From contig JBBIKW010000010.1 of the NCBI GenBank assembly GCA_037445225.1, forward strand, positions 62,001-126,000: 64,000 bases of DNA, in the 5' to 3' direction. Shown here piece by piece: positions 26,331 through 36,117 of this stretch. Below the pieces are notes generated by a model. The model made no database searches, was not told the origin of the DNA, and was given only the letters and a program-made list of their open reading frames with translations. This stretch comes from M3007 sp037445225. GTDB lineage: Bacteria > Bacteroidota > Bacteroidia > Chitinophagales > Saprospiraceae. Every line of letters begins with the position of its first letter. Position 1 is the stretch's first letter. Both the position numbers and the translations under genes were made by a program.

Positions 26331-27704
26331 TCATTTGACCAAGTCGGCAATAGGGTTATCGCGGCGCATGTAGGGTTTGATGAGAGAATAAGGTACTACG
26401 AGGCGGTGTTGTCCATAAATGGGGTGAAAGGTGGTGTTGATTTCGAGGCCGTCTCTGCGGATAACGACGATGGGAAAACCCTCCTTGGCTATCCATTGGC
26501 GGAAGGCAGGGTCGGCGGCGTATTTGGGTAGCTTGGGCGACTCTTTTCGGGCGTAGTCGGCCAGCCATTGGCGGGCATTGAAGTTGCGGTGAAAAAGGTC
26601 TTCTAAGGCAATCTCTTTGCCGCTGCGCAAGTCGAAGTTGAAAGCGCGGATGGTGGGAGTAGGTTTCCACGACTCTGCGAAGATGAACTGGCCGCAGAAC
26701 ACGTTTTCCGTCCAGCAGCTGATGATCTGCCATGCGGTTGCTCGAAGCGCGCTCCGATAGTTGGGGTCTGCGGGAGGGTTCTGAGCCTGGATAGTGCCCT
26801 TGACCTGCTGCGCCCACTCCTCGGCGATGCGGTCGAGGGTCTCGTTGCAGGGCGCGCACTCTGTGCGGAAGTAAAGGACGTCGTAACTGCTCGCGTAGTC
26901 GGCGTATTCGAGGCAGCTGCCGTTGAAGCGCGCGCGCTGGCTGAGCTTAAAGGTGCGCTTTTCACCCGAGCCGATCCAAAGGCACTCGTGCGCCTGAGGA
27001 TTCTGTAAATTTCCCTGAAGATGCGCTGCCGTTTTTCCGTCGGGCAGGAGTGCTTGTACTTCGTATCGGTACTCGTCGAGCATTCTGCCTTTGAGCAAGT
27101 AGATTTTGCTTTCCGCTTCTATCCAGAGATATCCGTTGACTTGGGCATTGCTTTGTCGAGATAACACCATATCGAGGCGCGCTTCGTTCCATCGAGCCAC
27201 GTAGCGAGTGCTCCATTTGTTATCGCCGCAGGGTTTAGGCGTGGTGTTGGGCGCCTTCACCTCTCGGGCGTACAAGCTGCTTCCCAGCGTGCTGGCGGCG
27301 TTTGTCCATTCGGCTTGTAGGCTTTCGCTTTGCAGCGTGCCGGTCAGCTGCCCCGTTGTATGGCCTTGGGCATCGCTCTCGCGCAAGATAAGCAAGTTGC
27401 CTTCGAAGCTGCCGTTCAAGAAAAACCGCTCTTTGCTCTGGAGGTAGGTCATGTAGCCGCGACAGTGCGTGCCGTCGTATCCCAAGGCGAGCAACACTTC
27501 AGACACATCGTCGAGTCGCCCCCGATAGTAGCGCAGCCACTTCAAGGCGGTGTTTTGAGGGAAAAGCTTCGCGATGAGGGTATCGGTAGGGAGCTTTTGG
27601 GCGCTTGAGGCTGTATTGAAAAAGCACAGCCCTATCCACATCCAGTAGGTTAGGAGCTGAGGCTGCGGGAAAAGGGATAAACGACGCATTGCACGATAAA
27701 CCAT
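26331..27704 (-). CDS. secreted protein with DUF3298/RsiV-like C-terminal domain
   Basis: 457 residues. A signal peptide ends near TASSAQ; either the ATG at 27704 or the one at 27689 could be the start. The first 270 residues are beta-rich with no family I recognise. The C-terminal part (about 345-450) resembles DUF3298: FNFDLRSGKEIALEDLF, KEGFPIVVIRRDGLEI, and YGQHRLVVPYSLIKPYM. Such domains occur in PdaC and RsiV, where RsiV binds lysozyme. Here the ligand is unknown. Confidence 0.7.
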   Translation of the reverse strand: MVYRAMRRLSLFPQPQLLTYWMWIGLCFFNTASSAQKLPTDTLIAKLFPQNTALKWLRYYRGRLDDVSEVLLALGYDGTHCRGYMTYLQSKERFFLNGSFEGNLLILRESDAQGHTTGQLTGTLQSESLQAEWTNAASTLGSSLYAREVKAPNTTPKPCGDNKWSTRYVARWNEARLDMVLSRQSNAQVNGYLWIEAESKIYLLKGRMLDEYRYEVQALLPDGKTAAHLQGNLQNPQAHECLWIGSGEKRTFKLSQRARFNGSCLEYADYASSYDVLYFRTECAPCNETLDRIAEEWAQQVKGTIQAQNPPADPNYRSALRATAWQIISCWTENVFCGQFIFAESWKPTPTIRAFNFDLRSGKEIALEDLFHRNFNARQWLADYARKESPKLPKYAADPAFRQWIAKEGFPIVVIRRDGLEINTTFHPIYGQHRLVVPYSLIKPYMRRDNPIADLVK

Positions 27705-27775
27705 CTTTAAAAATCACCCGCGCTTCTGCCCCATAGGCGAAGCACGGATGGCAAGGGACCGGGATTAACCTTGCT

Positions 27776-29389
27776 TTACTTCAATTTCGGACCAGCCGCT
27801 GTGATCTCAGGGCGCGCTTGGTCGACAAATTTTTCAAAGTTCGCTATGAATTCGCGCGCCAGCTGGTTGGCTTTGGCATCGTAAGCGGACTTATCGGCCC
27901 ACGTATTGCGCGGATTTAATATCTCGTCGGGGACATTAGGACAGGTAGTAGGCATGGCCAAGCCGAAGACTTCGTGCTGAACGTACGGCACGTTATCGAG
28001 TGCTCCTTCGAGCGCGGCGGTGATCATGGCGCGGGTGTAGGACAATCGGATACGACTACCGATGCCGAAGGGCCCTCCACTCCAGCCTGTGTTGACCAGC
28101 CATACGTTAGCTTTGCTCTTGCGCAGTTTTTTCCCAAGCATCTCTGCGTATTTTGCCGGATGCAAAGGCAGGAAAGGCGCGCCAAAGCAGGCGGAGAAGG
28201 TCACCTTGGGGTCTTTGATGCCCACTTCGGTGCCGGCTACCTTGGCGGTGTAGCCGCTGATGAAGTGGTACATAGCTTGTTCGGGAGTGAGGCGGCTGAT
28301 AGGCGGCAAGACGCCAAAAGCATCGCAGGTGAGGAAGAAGATGTTCTTAGGCGAGCCGATAGCGTTGCTGCTGGGCACGGCATTGGCGATGAAGTGGATG
28401 GGGTAGGAGACGCGCGTGTTTTCCGTGATGCTGCGGTCGGCGTAGTTGACCGTGCGCGTTCCGGGGAAGAAGACTGTGTTTTCCAAGATGGCGCCGTGGC
28501 GTATGGCGCGATAGATGTCGGGTTCTCGCTCTTCGCTGAGGTCGATCACTTTGGCATAGCATCCGCCTTCGAAATTGAACACCTCGGTGTCTGTCCAGGC
28601 GTGTTCGTCGTCGCCGATGAGTGGCCGGTTGGGGTCAGCACTGAGCGTTGTCTTCCCAGTGCCCGATAGGCCAAAGAACAGCGCGATGTCGCCTTTAGGC
28701 CCCACGTTAGCCGAGCAGTGCATGGGCAAGGCATTGGTTCGAGTGGGCAACACGAAGTTGATGACGGAGAAGATGCCTTTTTTGATTTCACCGGTATAGG
28801 CCGTACCGCCGATGAGGAGGCGCTTCTTTTTGACGTTGATGATGGCGAAGTTGTGCTGACGCGTGCCATCCACGGCAGGGTCGGCGTGAAAGCCCGGAGC
28901 GCACAGCACTGTCCAATGGGGTTCGAAGTTGTGGAGCTCCTCTGCGCTGGGACGGCGAAACATGTTGTAGGCAAACTGGTTGCTCCACGGATATTCCGTG
29001 ATGACGCGGATGCGCAGGTGATAGATGGGGTCGATGCTGGCGTTAGCTTTCACATCGCGCACGTAGATCTCTTTCTTTCTCAGATACACGCACACTTTGC
29101 GCCAAAGGCGGTCGAACTGACGGGCATCGAAAGGCTTATTTATTTTGCCCCAATGCACTTTTTTGCGAGTGATGCTGTCTTCTACGATGAAGCGGTCGTC
29201 GGGAGAGCGGCCGGTGAACTCACCCGTAGAGACGACGAGCGCACCGTTGTCGGCCAGCTGCCCCATACCCTTGATAATGCTGTGCTCGATGAGTTCCTCC
29301 GGCGTGAGGTTCCAATAGGCGGCCTTATAGCCCTTTAGACCGATGGCATGAAGCGCCGTAGCCGGATCGCGAAGTAAAACGTCTTGCAT
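27776..29389 (-). CDS. pckA: phosphoenolpyruvate carboxykinase (ATP)
   Basis: 537 residues from the ATG at 29389. A TTG nine codons earlier is possible, but the A-rich stretch just before the ATG is typical of starts in this phylum. It converts oxaloacetate and ATP to PEP in gluconeogenesis. Signatures: TGEFTGRSPDDRF, the PCK loop and GLSGTGKTTLSADPNRPLIG (P-loop), GDDEHAW (kinase-2 metal site), FEGGCYAK, and NTGWSGGPFGIGSR. This is the ATP-dependent type. Separated from smc by about 170 bases; near-match box TGATTTTG upstream. Confidence 0.96.
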   Translation of the reverse strand: MQDVLLRDPATALHAIGLKGYKAAYWNLTPEELIEHSIIKGMGQLADNGALVVSTGEFTGRSPDDRFIVEDSITRKKVHWGKINKPFDARQFDRLWRKVCVYLRKKEIYVRDVKANASIDPIYHLRIRVITEYPWSNQFAYNMFRRPSAEELHNFEPHWTVLCAPGFHADPAVDGTRQHNFAIINVKKKRLLIGGTAYTGEIKKGIFSVINFVLPTRTNALPMHCSANVGPKGDIALFFGLSGTGKTTLSADPNRPLIGDDEHAWTDTEVFNFEGGCYAKVIDLSEEREPDIYRAIRHGAILENTVFFPGTRTVNYADRSITENTRVSYPIHFIANAVPSSNAIGSPKNIFFLTCDAFGVLPPISRLTPEQAMYHFISGYTAKVAGTEVGIKDPKVTFSACFGAPFLPLHPAKYAEMLGKKLRKSKANVWLVNTGWSGGPFGIGSRIRLSYTRAMITAALEGALDNVPYVQHEVFGLAMPTTCPNVPDEILNPRNTWADKSAYDAKANQLAREFIANFEKFVDQARPEITAAGPKLK

Positions 29390-29560
29390 GTTGTTGTTTT
29401 TAAAATGGTTAGGCAATACGCAAAATCACTAAGTAGCGCAAGAAGACCTCCCTTCTTGGGATTTTGCCCTAAGGGGGAGCTGCCTGGCGTGGCGAAGATA
29501 CGGCGGGGCACCTATTGACCAACCGCTGGCTTGGTCGGCTAATGGTTGGTGTAGAGATGC

Positions 29561-32500
29561 TTATTCTTTTTCCAAAAGGGTCATTTCGTGGTCGAGCTGC
29601 CGAAAGTCCACCAGGGTAACCGCGCTGACCCCCTGTTCGGGCATGTAGACGCCGTAGATGGTGTCCACAGCGGCCATAGTCGCTTTGTTGTGCGTGACGA
29701 TGATGAATTGGGACTGTTTGGAAAACTCCCGAATGATGCGGTTGAACTTTTCGATGTTGACGTCGTCTAAGGGCGCATCGACTTCGTCGAAGATGCAAAA
29801 CGGTGCGGGTTTGAGCAGGTATAGAGCGAAGAGGAGTGCTATGGCTGTAAGCGTTTTTTCGCCGCCGGAGAGCTGGGCTATGGTCTGAGGACGCTTTCCT
29901 TTGGGTTTCGCGATGATGTTGATGTCCGACTCCAAGGGGTTGGCCGGATTGGTGAGGATGAGGTCAGCCGTGTCCTCGTCGCTAAACAGCGTTCGGAAGA
30001 CGGCGATGAAGTGTTGGCGGACTTGTTCGAAGGCCTCTAAGAAACGCTGGGTTGCCGTCTCTTCGATTTCCTGCATGGTCTGCAGGAGGTTTTCTTTAGC
30101 TTTTAAGATGTCGTCGCGCTGCAGGGCGATGCTGTCGTAGCGCTCCTTAATCTCGTTGTAGGCCTCGATAGCCAACGGGTTGATTTCGCCGTAGTTGTCC
30201 AATCGGCGTTTTAGGGCGAGGGCCTCGCGTTCTAAATCTTGCGGGTCAGTTAGTGAGGTGTTGGGTAAGTGTTGGGGCAGGTCGGCCGCTTGGAGGCCGA
30301 ACTCAGCGCGGAGGCGCTCCTGGATAGCCGTTATTTCAAATTTGACCTCGGAAAGCTTGTCGCGGAGCCGATGGATGGAGCCCTGCAGCTCTTGTTGGCG
30401 GCGATAGCACTCGCGCAATTGGTTTTCGCGCTCGTGGATCGCGTTGCGCGCTTTGAAATACTGTTGTTCGGCGGCGCTCAGCAGGGCTTCCTGGGCCTCT
30501 CGCTCTCGATAGGCCGCTATCAAGGTTTGCTCTATTTGTGCCAGTTCTGTCGTCAGCAGGGCAAGATCCTCGGTGTGTTGGGCTAAGGCCCTGCGGTTTT
30601 GCTCCATCTGGTCGAGCAGAGCAGCGCGACTTTTTTCGCGGAAAGCAAGCTCTTGTTGGAAAGTGCTGACGCGGTTTTGCTGGCGGATGAACTCGATGTT
30701 TTTCTCGTTATAGGCTTGACTGGTGCGGCTCAGCTCCTCGGCGAGGGCGCGGAAAGAGCCGTCGGCACGGCCGAGTTGTTCCCGCAATTGGCTGGCCTCC
30801 GCTTGCTTTTCCATGAGCTGTGCCTCTATCGCTCGGTTGTCGGCCTCGAGTTGTCGGATAAGCGCTTCATTTTCGCCGGTTTTAGCGTCGAAATTTTGAA
30901 TGAAGGAAGCAATGTTATCGATGCGGGCAATCAGGGCCGCCTGTTCACTTTGCAGGCGAGATAGGGCTTCGCGCTCGCGGGCCAACAGGGCGCTTTGGTC
31001 GGCATTTTTTAGGCTCATGAGGTGGGTGCGGAGGACGCCTATGCGGTGGTTGAGCTCGGCCTCTTCGGCTTCGAGGCGCCGGATGTCGGCCTCCAAGATG
31101 GATAGGTTTTTTCTTCGGCCGATTTTTTTGCCTTCAAAAAGGCCGATGGAGCCGCCGCCGAAGCTGAAGCGCCGCCGCACGAAAGTGCCGGAGTGGGACA
31201 GGAGCGTGATGCCTGCGGCCGGTGAAGTGGAGGCGATCGACGCATCGTCGACGATGAGGACATTTTCGAGCAGATAGGCCACTAAGGGGCGGTAGGGCTC
31301 TTCTACCTCTACTACGTCAATGGCGCGCTGCCCAGCCGGCAGCAGCGTGAGCGGGGGCTCGTATTGCTGAAAGGCGTCGAGCAAAAAGAAGTTGGCCCGC
31401 CCTTTCTGCGTGCGCCCCAACAGCCGGATGGCCTCTATGGCGGCGTCGGCGTTGGGCACCACGTAGTAGTTGAGATAGGGCTCCAAATAGGTCTCGATGA
31501 TCGCTCGGTATTCTTCGCGCACGTAGATGAGGTCGCTCAGGAGCGGGCAGTTTTTGGCCCATTCCTTTTGCAGGCTCAAGAACTTGATGCTTTCCGGAAA
31601 ACCTTCCAAGTTCTCCACCATGCTTTTGGTGAGCTTGTGCTCGTTGCGGCGGGCGTCGAGTTGTCGGTTGTGCTGGGTCAGCTGGCGGGTAAGGTCTTCC
31701 AGTTCGCGCTCAGCGGTGTCTATGTCGCGCCGCCGCTTCTCTTCGGCGGCTTCTTGGCGCTCGATTTGGCGGCTTTGCTGCGCTATGCGCGCTTCAATGT
31801 CGGCAACGCTTCGGCGCAGGGTGTCTATTTCGGTTCGGCGCAGAGCGACATCGGCCAGCGTTCGCTCGATGTCGCGGCGGAAGTTGTCTATTTGGCTCTG
31901 CTGAACGGCTCTTTGGCGTTCGAGTTCGACGATTTGGCGCTCGATGGCCTGTTGTTCCTGGAGAAAGCCCTCCAAATTTCCCTTAAGGCGGCTGTGCTCA
32001 GCCTGTACTGCTTCGAGAGCGAGCTGGGCTCGCTGGAGTGCTGCTTCGAGTTCGCTTTCTATGCGCTTTTCTTCGCCGAGATCTGCCTGGTAACCTTCGA
32101 TTTCTACCATGAGGCGGTGTGCGGTTTCGGCGGCGCGGGCGAGCTGGTCTTCCAAATGAGCGATGGTTTGCTGGAGGAAGGTGCGCTTTTGCTCCAACAG
32201 ACTTTTTTCGTTTTCCTTGGCGCGGATACGAGCGGTGAGCTGGTTAACCTGCTGCTGTTGCGCGCTGAGGGCGACTTCTTCATCGGTGTGCTGTTTGCGC
32301 AGGCGCTCGATGTCGGCTTCTATCTGGCGCGCTTGGGCTTCGTTGGCGCGGTATTGGTCTTCCTGCTGTTGGATTTGGGTTTCTATCTCGTGAAAGCGCT
32401 GGCGATGCTGCGCTAAGTGGTGTATGGCCAGCGCCACCGCGGCATTTTTATAGGCTTCTTTGAGTTCGTAGAACTTCTGCGTGCGCTGTGCCTGCTTTTC

Positions 32501-33115
32501 GAGCTTCTTGAGCTGATCTTCTATTTCAAGCAGCAGATCTTCTACGCGGTCGAGGTCAGTGCTGGTGGCTTCCAGCTTGAGCTGGGTTTCGTGTCGGCGG
32601 GCTTTGTACTTGCTGATACCGGCGGCTTGCTCGAACATGCGTCGCCGCGCCTGGTCGCGGTCGCTGAGCAAGTCTTCCACCATGTTTAAGGCGATAATAG
32701 CATATGAGTCCGGCCCGATGCCGGTATCCATCAATAGGGAAGAGATGTCTTTGAGGCGGCACGGTACCCCGTTGAGACGGTATTCGCTTTCGCCACTCCG
32801 ATAGAGCAGCCGGCTGATGGTCACAGTGTGAAAGTCTGTCCGCAGTAAATTTTTGGTGTTCTCGAAGGTGAGGGAGACTTGGGCGAACTGCCCTTCTTTT
32901 CGGCGCTTGGTGCCGTTGAAGATGACGCTCGACATCTTGTCCAAGCGCAGCTCCTTGCTCTTTTGTTCGCCCAACACCCAGCGGATGGCGTCAACTACAT
33001 TGCTTTTTCCGGAGCCGTTGGGGCCCACTACCCCCGTCACGTCGGCATGGAAGTGGATGGCAGTTTCTGTGGCGAAGCTTTTAAATCCTTTGAGCTCGAG
33101 GGTCTTTAGTCGCAT
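29561..33115 (-). CDS. smc: chromosome segregation protein SMC
   Basis: 1184 residues, full length. N-terminal ATPase half with Walker A GPNGSGKSN and the Q-loop; long coiled coil to about residue 500; hinge (about 510-680: FLSLQKEWAKNCPLLSDLIY, then GGGSIGLFEGKKIGRR at its end); second coiled coil; C-terminal signature LSGGEKTLTAIALLFAL and Walker B PFCIFDEVDAPLDD. Condensin core that organises newly replicated chromosomes, normally with ScpA/ScpB, which are not here. An inverted repeat lies in its predicted leader. Confidence 0.96.
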   Translation of the reverse strand: MRLKTLELKGFKSFATETAIHFHADVTGVVGPNGSGKSNVVDAIRWVLGEQKSKELRLDKMSSVIFNGTKRRKEGQFAQVSLTFENTKNLLRTDFHTVTISRLLYRSGESEYRLNGVPCRLKDISSLLMDTGIGPDSYAIIALNMVEDLLSDRDQARRRMFEQAAGISKYKARRHETQLKLEATSTDLDRVEDLLLEIEDQLKKLEKQAQRTQKFYELKEAYKNAAVALAIHHLAQHRQRFHEIETQIQQQEDQYRANEAQARQIEADIERLRKQHTDEEVALSAQQQQVNQLTARIRAKENEKSLLEQKRTFLQQTIAHLEDQLARAAETAHRLMVEIEGYQADLGEEKRIESELEAALQRAQLALEAVQAEHSRLKGNLEGFLQEQQAIERQIVELERQRAVQQSQIDNFRRDIERTLADVALRRTEIDTLRRSVADIEARIAQQSRQIERQEAAEEKRRRDIDTAERELEDLTRQLTQHNRQLDARRNEHKLTKSMVENLEGFPESIKFLSLQKEWAKNCPLLSDLIYVREEYRAIIETYLEPYLNYYVVPNADAAIEAIRLLGRTQKGRANFFLLDAFQQYEPPLTLLPAGQRAIDVVEVEEPYRPLVAYLLENVLIVDDASIASTSPAAGITLLSHSGTFVRRRFSFGGGSIGLFEGKKIGRRKNLSILEADIRRLEAEEAELNHRIGVLRTHLMSLKNADQSALLAREREALSRLQSEQAALIARIDNIASFIQNFDAKTGENEALIRQLEADNRAIEAQLMEKQAEASQLREQLGRADGSFRALAEELSRTSQAYNEKNIEFIRQQNRVSTFQQELAFREKSRAALLDQMEQNRRALAQHTEDLALLTTELAQIEQTLIAAYREREAQEALLSAAEQQYFKARNAIHERENQLRECYRRQQELQGSIHRLRDKLSEVKFEITAIQERLRAEFGLQAADLPQHLPNTSLTDPQDLEREALALKRRLDNYGEINPLAIEAYNEIKERYDSIALQRDDILKAKENLLQTMQEIEETATQRFLEAFEQVRQHFIAVFRTLFSDEDTADLILTNPANPLESDINIIAKPKGKRPQTIAQLSGGEKTLTAIALLFALYLLKPAPFCIFDEVDAPLDDVNIEKFNRIIREFSKQSQFIIVTHNKATMAAVDTIYGVYMPEQGVSAVTLVDFRQLDHEMTLLEKE

Positions 33116-33122
33116 GATAGCA

Positions 33123-33180
33123 CCGCCTTTTAGGCAAGCACTCGCAGCGGCAGCGTGCTGCTAAAAGGCGGGCAAAAATA
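33123..33180 (-). promoter_or_regulatory. smc promoter box and 5'-leader hairpin
   Basis: On the minus strand TATTTTTG (33180-33173) matches TAnnTTTG. The predicted transcript would begin within or at an inverted repeat: CCGCCTTTTAG (33123-33133) pairs perfectly with CTAAAAGGCGG (33161-33171), and the inner arms AGCAC/GTGCT can also pair. The hairpin ends 8 bases before the smc ATG at 33115. It could be a leader structure limiting translation, or the terminator of the upstream CBS gene; it has no T-run after it, which argues against a terminator. Confidence 0.5.
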
Positions 33181-33236
33181 AGGGCATTCTTTGCATTGGT
33201 AAGCGCACAGCGCTTTTTGCCTACCACAGGACACGC

Positions 33237-33719
33237 TTATGAGCGGCGCGTCTGCTCCAAAAAGATCGTCTCCAATACTCGCATCATGTCGAGCGTGGTG
33301 ACGATACCCAGCAGATGCATGTGCTGGTCGACTACTGGTAGGGAATGAAATTGGTTGGCCTTGAAGATGCGCAGCGCCGTTTCCACGGTGTCGTCGGGCG
33401 ACAGACACAAGAGGTGCTCGGTCATCACATCTCTGACCAGTACGGCCTGCAAGACGCGCTCATTGGTGCGAACCTCTTGTTGATTGCTAAAGACGTTGCG
33501 GATGAGGCGCAAGTAGTCGGTGTAGCTGATCAGCCCCACCAAACGCCCGCCCTCCACTACGGGTAGGTGGTGGAAACCGCCTTTTTCGAAAAGGAGTCGC
33601 ACCTTATCCATCGTGTCAGTAGGCGCTACCGTGGTCGGCTTAGCGGTCATAATGCGCGATACGGGTAGGTCAGCTGTCATAGATGAGGAAAAGTGGGCGC
33701 CTTCACTGGGTTGCGCCAT
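33237..33719 (-). CDS. tandem CBS-domain protein
   Basis: 160 residues (147 if the ATG at 33680 is used, giving MTADLPVSRIM). It consists only of two CBS domains: VSRIMTAKPTTVAPTDTMDK...HHLPVVEGGRLVGLISYTDY and VRDVMTEHLLCLSPDDTVET...HSLPVVDQHMHLLGIVTTLD. Such pairs bind adenine nucleotides and regulate partner proteins. No partner domain is fused. It sits between smc and the Hsp20 gene, all leftward. Confidence 0.85.
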   Translation of the reverse strand: MAQPSEGAHFSSSMTADLPVSRIMTAKPTTVAPTDTMDKVRLLFEKGGFHHLPVVEGGRLVGLISYTDYLRLIRNVFSNQQEVRTNERVLQAVLVRDVMTEHLLCLSPDDTVETALRIFKANQFHSLPVVDQHMHLLGIVTTLDMMRVLETIFLEQTRRS

Positions 33720-33759
33720 CGAAGCGTTGTGGCGCAGCCCAGTGCGCGGTTATACATTC

Positions 33760-34191
33760 TTATTCAATGGCGATGTTCTTTGCTGTCTGAGACGAAAGCG
33801 CCTCTCGCTTCTTCGGGGCCGAGATGTGCAGGATGCCGTCGCTGTAGTGCGCGTTGATCTGCGCCTCATCGACATCGTCGGGCAACATAAACGCCCGAGA
33901 AAAAGAGCCGTAGCGGAACTCGCGCCGTACGTAGTCGCCTTTTTGCTTGTCGGCTTTTTCTTCCTTCATCTCACCTGAAACTGTCAGATAGCCGTTTTTC
34001 ACTTCTACGCGAAAATTCTCCTTGGAAAAACCGGGGGCGGCTACTTCTACGGAGTATTTGTCGCTCGACTCCGAAATATTGACAGCGGGAACAAGCGTAG
34101 GCCAATCTTCATCGCTGCTAAAAAAATCGGCCCATCGCGAAAAGAGCGAAGGAAGAAGCGACGTCTCCGGGTTCCAACGTATCAATGCCAT
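33760..34191 (-). CDS. Hsp20/alpha-crystallin small heat-shock protein
   Basis: 143 residues from the ATG at 34191, which has an unusually good Shine-Dalgarno (GGAGG at 34201-34197, minus strand). The alpha-crystallin domain covers about residues 40-135: PAVNISESSDKYSVEVAAPG, FRVEVKNGYLTVSGE, and the GILHISAPK end. The C-terminal IxI-like motif reads KNIAIE. It is an ATP-independent holdase against protein aggregation. Confidence 0.92.
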   Translation of the reverse strand: MALIRWNPETSLLPSLFSRWADFFSSDEDWPTLVPAVNISESSDKYSVEVAAPGFSKENFRVEVKNGYLTVSGEMKEEKADKQKGDYVRREFRYGSFSRAFMLPDDVDEAQINAHYSDGILHISAPKKREALSSQTAKNIAIE

Positions 34192-34281
34192 AATTGCCTC
34201 CTTTTTTGGCAAAGGTGAATGGAGCAAATAAGCGGGAGAATGACACAGGTCAGCGGCGGAGAGGATCTGGAGCAGATGCCC

Positions 34282-35106
34282 TTAGGCGTCGTGCAGGGTC
34301 AACAGCGGCACATGGGCGCGGTGTGCGAGCCGGCGAGAGGTTCTGTCAAAGAATAATCGATGCAAGATGCTGTGCTTATGGGCGATGGCGATGAGCAAGT
34401 TGGCTTCCAGCGACTCGATGAAGTTAACGGTAGCCTGGACGATATCTCGATCGTGTAAATAGTGAAACTCGTGCGGTATAGGATGAAGGAGAGCGCTCAG
34501 TTGCTTTTCTTTTTCCGGTTGGCGCGGCGCATCGGGGTGAGCCATCACGTGCAACACGTGTAGCTTTCCTTTGATCTCGGCGATGACACAACGCAGCACA
34601 TTTAGCGTAGCGTTGCTGATGTCGAAACGAAAATCTGTCGCTAGCACGGCGTTGACGGTCAGGTCGAAAATGTGGTTGCGCGGGATGGTCAGCACGGGTA
34701 GTTGGGTGTGCGACATCACTCCAGCAGCTACGCTGCCCAGTAGGGCGCCGCGCAGGCCGGTAGTGCCGGTGGTGCCCATCACAATGAGGTCTGCCTCGTT
34801 TTCTTCGGCTGCATCGCAGATGGATGTCACTGGGAAACCCACGCGACATATTGCTTCCGTCACTACTTGCCCAAAGCGTACAGGCTGTCGGATGCGCTCC
34901 GTCCATCGGTGCAGGGCTTGCTGGCGTTCCTGCAAGTATTCCTCTGTTCAAAAGGCGTTGTAGATGTTGTTGTCCAAGGCTTCACTCGGAAACACCACGT
35001 GCAAAACGATAACCTTTGCCTGGGTTCGCTTGGCCAACACAAAAGCGCTTTCTAAGGCGTTGTCGGCGCATTTGGAGAAGTCAGTCGGAACCAATATGGC
35101 TTTCAT
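34282..35106 (-). pseudogene. tandem universal stress protein gene interrupted by an in-frame TGA
   Basis: Reading leftward from the ATG at 35106 gives a typical USP start (MKAILVPTDFSKCADNALES), and codon 53 is TGA (34950-34948). The same frame then continues without another stop for 219 codons to 34282. The continuation completes domain 1 (DLIVMGTTGTTGLRGALLGS, the ATP-binding loop) and contains a second USP domain starting VNAVLATDFRFDISNAT. Full length would be about 273 residues, normal for a tandem USP. TGA is used as a normal stop elsewhere in the window, so this is a nonsense mutation, a sequencing error or readthrough, not a code change. Confidence 0.8.
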
Positions 35107-35209
35107 GCAATACTTGGCTTGGTGAATAAATATTCAAAGAAGTTATCTCGCTGTAAATATACAGCACTACCATCGGCATCTTTGGAAAGGGGCCCGCTCC
35201 CAAAATGGC

Positions 35210-35217
35210 TATTTTTG
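35210..35217 (+). promoter_or_regulatory. -7 box TATTTTTG for the DUF5691-like gene
   Basis: TATTTTTG matches TAnnTTTG and ends 30 bases before the ATG at 35248. A TTTGG at 35181-35185 lies about 25 bases upstream as a possible distant -33 element. Confidence 0.45.
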
Positions 35218-35247
35218 CCCAAAAGAAATAAAAAATTGCTGGGAGCG

Positions 35248-36117
35248 ATGAAGGATACCTGGCCGGCCGCAGTTCGAGCGGCGATGGAGGGAGCGCACAT
35301 GTGGACAGCGGATAGCCCGGGTGCTCTGTCACTGCGCGATGCGTTGGCTAGCGCACGGCTATTGCATCGAGCAGGAGCGCCTTTGCCGAAACCAGAGGTG
35401 CGGCGGTTGCCCCCTGCTCCGGTTGACCGTCGGCCAATCTGCCCTGTGGAGCTTGTTCCCTTTGTAGAAGCCATGGTGCAGCATCCGCTCTTACGAGGAG
35501 TTTTGCCCGAATTTTTGGCGCTGTTGGCGCATCGCGGTTGGCGGCTGCCGCCCGAATGGGTACCAAGCGCTATCGAGCTGCTCGGGAAAAAAGGACTAAC
35601 GCCTTCCGTCCAACAGGCTTTGGGGCCCTTGGCCGCCTGGTTGGCGCTGCATCATCCGCGGTGGAAATCGCTTTTCTTTCCGAGAAGGACGGATAGGGAG
35701 GGCAGCGTTGCCCGCCGTATAGCGCAGCCGTCGACCTTGCGTGTGCGTTGGGAGGCGCTTCCGCAGGCGATATGGCAGCGCTGTGTTCTAGATTGGTTGC
35801 GCGACACCGCGGCGTGGAATCGGCCCGATAGCGTATTTGTTAAGGTGCTGGTGAAAAGTCGACACCCTTGGCCGGATGCGCTGACGGTGGCCTTTGCCGA
35901 ACAGCTGGAGCAATGGAGGCGGGCTGCTCCGCTTCCACATGGCGAAGCTTTGCTGCGCGCAGCGGCCTTGCGCTCCAATCCGCAGCTCTTGCTGCACGCC
36001 TTGGAACCAATACTAACCTGGCCTTTTCGGTGGGCAGAGGTAATAGCTCGGGTCATTGATATTTTGCGCTTCCGCAGCCGCCTACACGCGGCTTTTTCAG
36101 CGCTCGACACACTGTAA
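35248..36117 (+). CDS. DUF5691-like helical-repeat protein
   Basis: 290 residues from the ATG at 35248, which follows a -7 box; an upstream extension would be transcribed from before that box. Mostly helical, rich in Ala, Leu, Arg and Trp. Segments such as LRGVLPEFLALLAHRGWRLP and QALGPLAAWLALHHPRWKSL resemble DUF5691, a family usually found next to SWIM-domain, MoxR and VWA genes; none of these is nearby. Function unknown. Divergent from the stress-protein gene. Confidence 0.6.
   Translation: MKDTWPAAVRAAMEGAHMWTADSPGALSLRDALASARLLHRAGAPLPKPEVRRLPPAPVDRRPICPVELVPFVEAMVQHPLLRGVLPEFLALLAHRGWRLPPEWVPSAIELLGKKGLTPSVQQALGPLAAWLALHHPRWKSLFFPRRTDREGSVARRIAQPSTLRVRWEALPQAIWQRCVLDWLRDTAAWNRPDSVFVKVLVKSRHPWPDALTVAFAEQLEQWRRAAPLPHGEALLRAAALRSNPQLLLHALEPILTWPFRWAEVIARVIDILRFRSRLHAAFSALDTL

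Noticed and set aside
31364..32416. A 350-codon open frame antisense to smc
   Set aside because: It is wholly inside smc, whose frame has full domain support; the antisense frame has no motif or start context. GC-rich coiled-coil DNA often leaves such open shadows.
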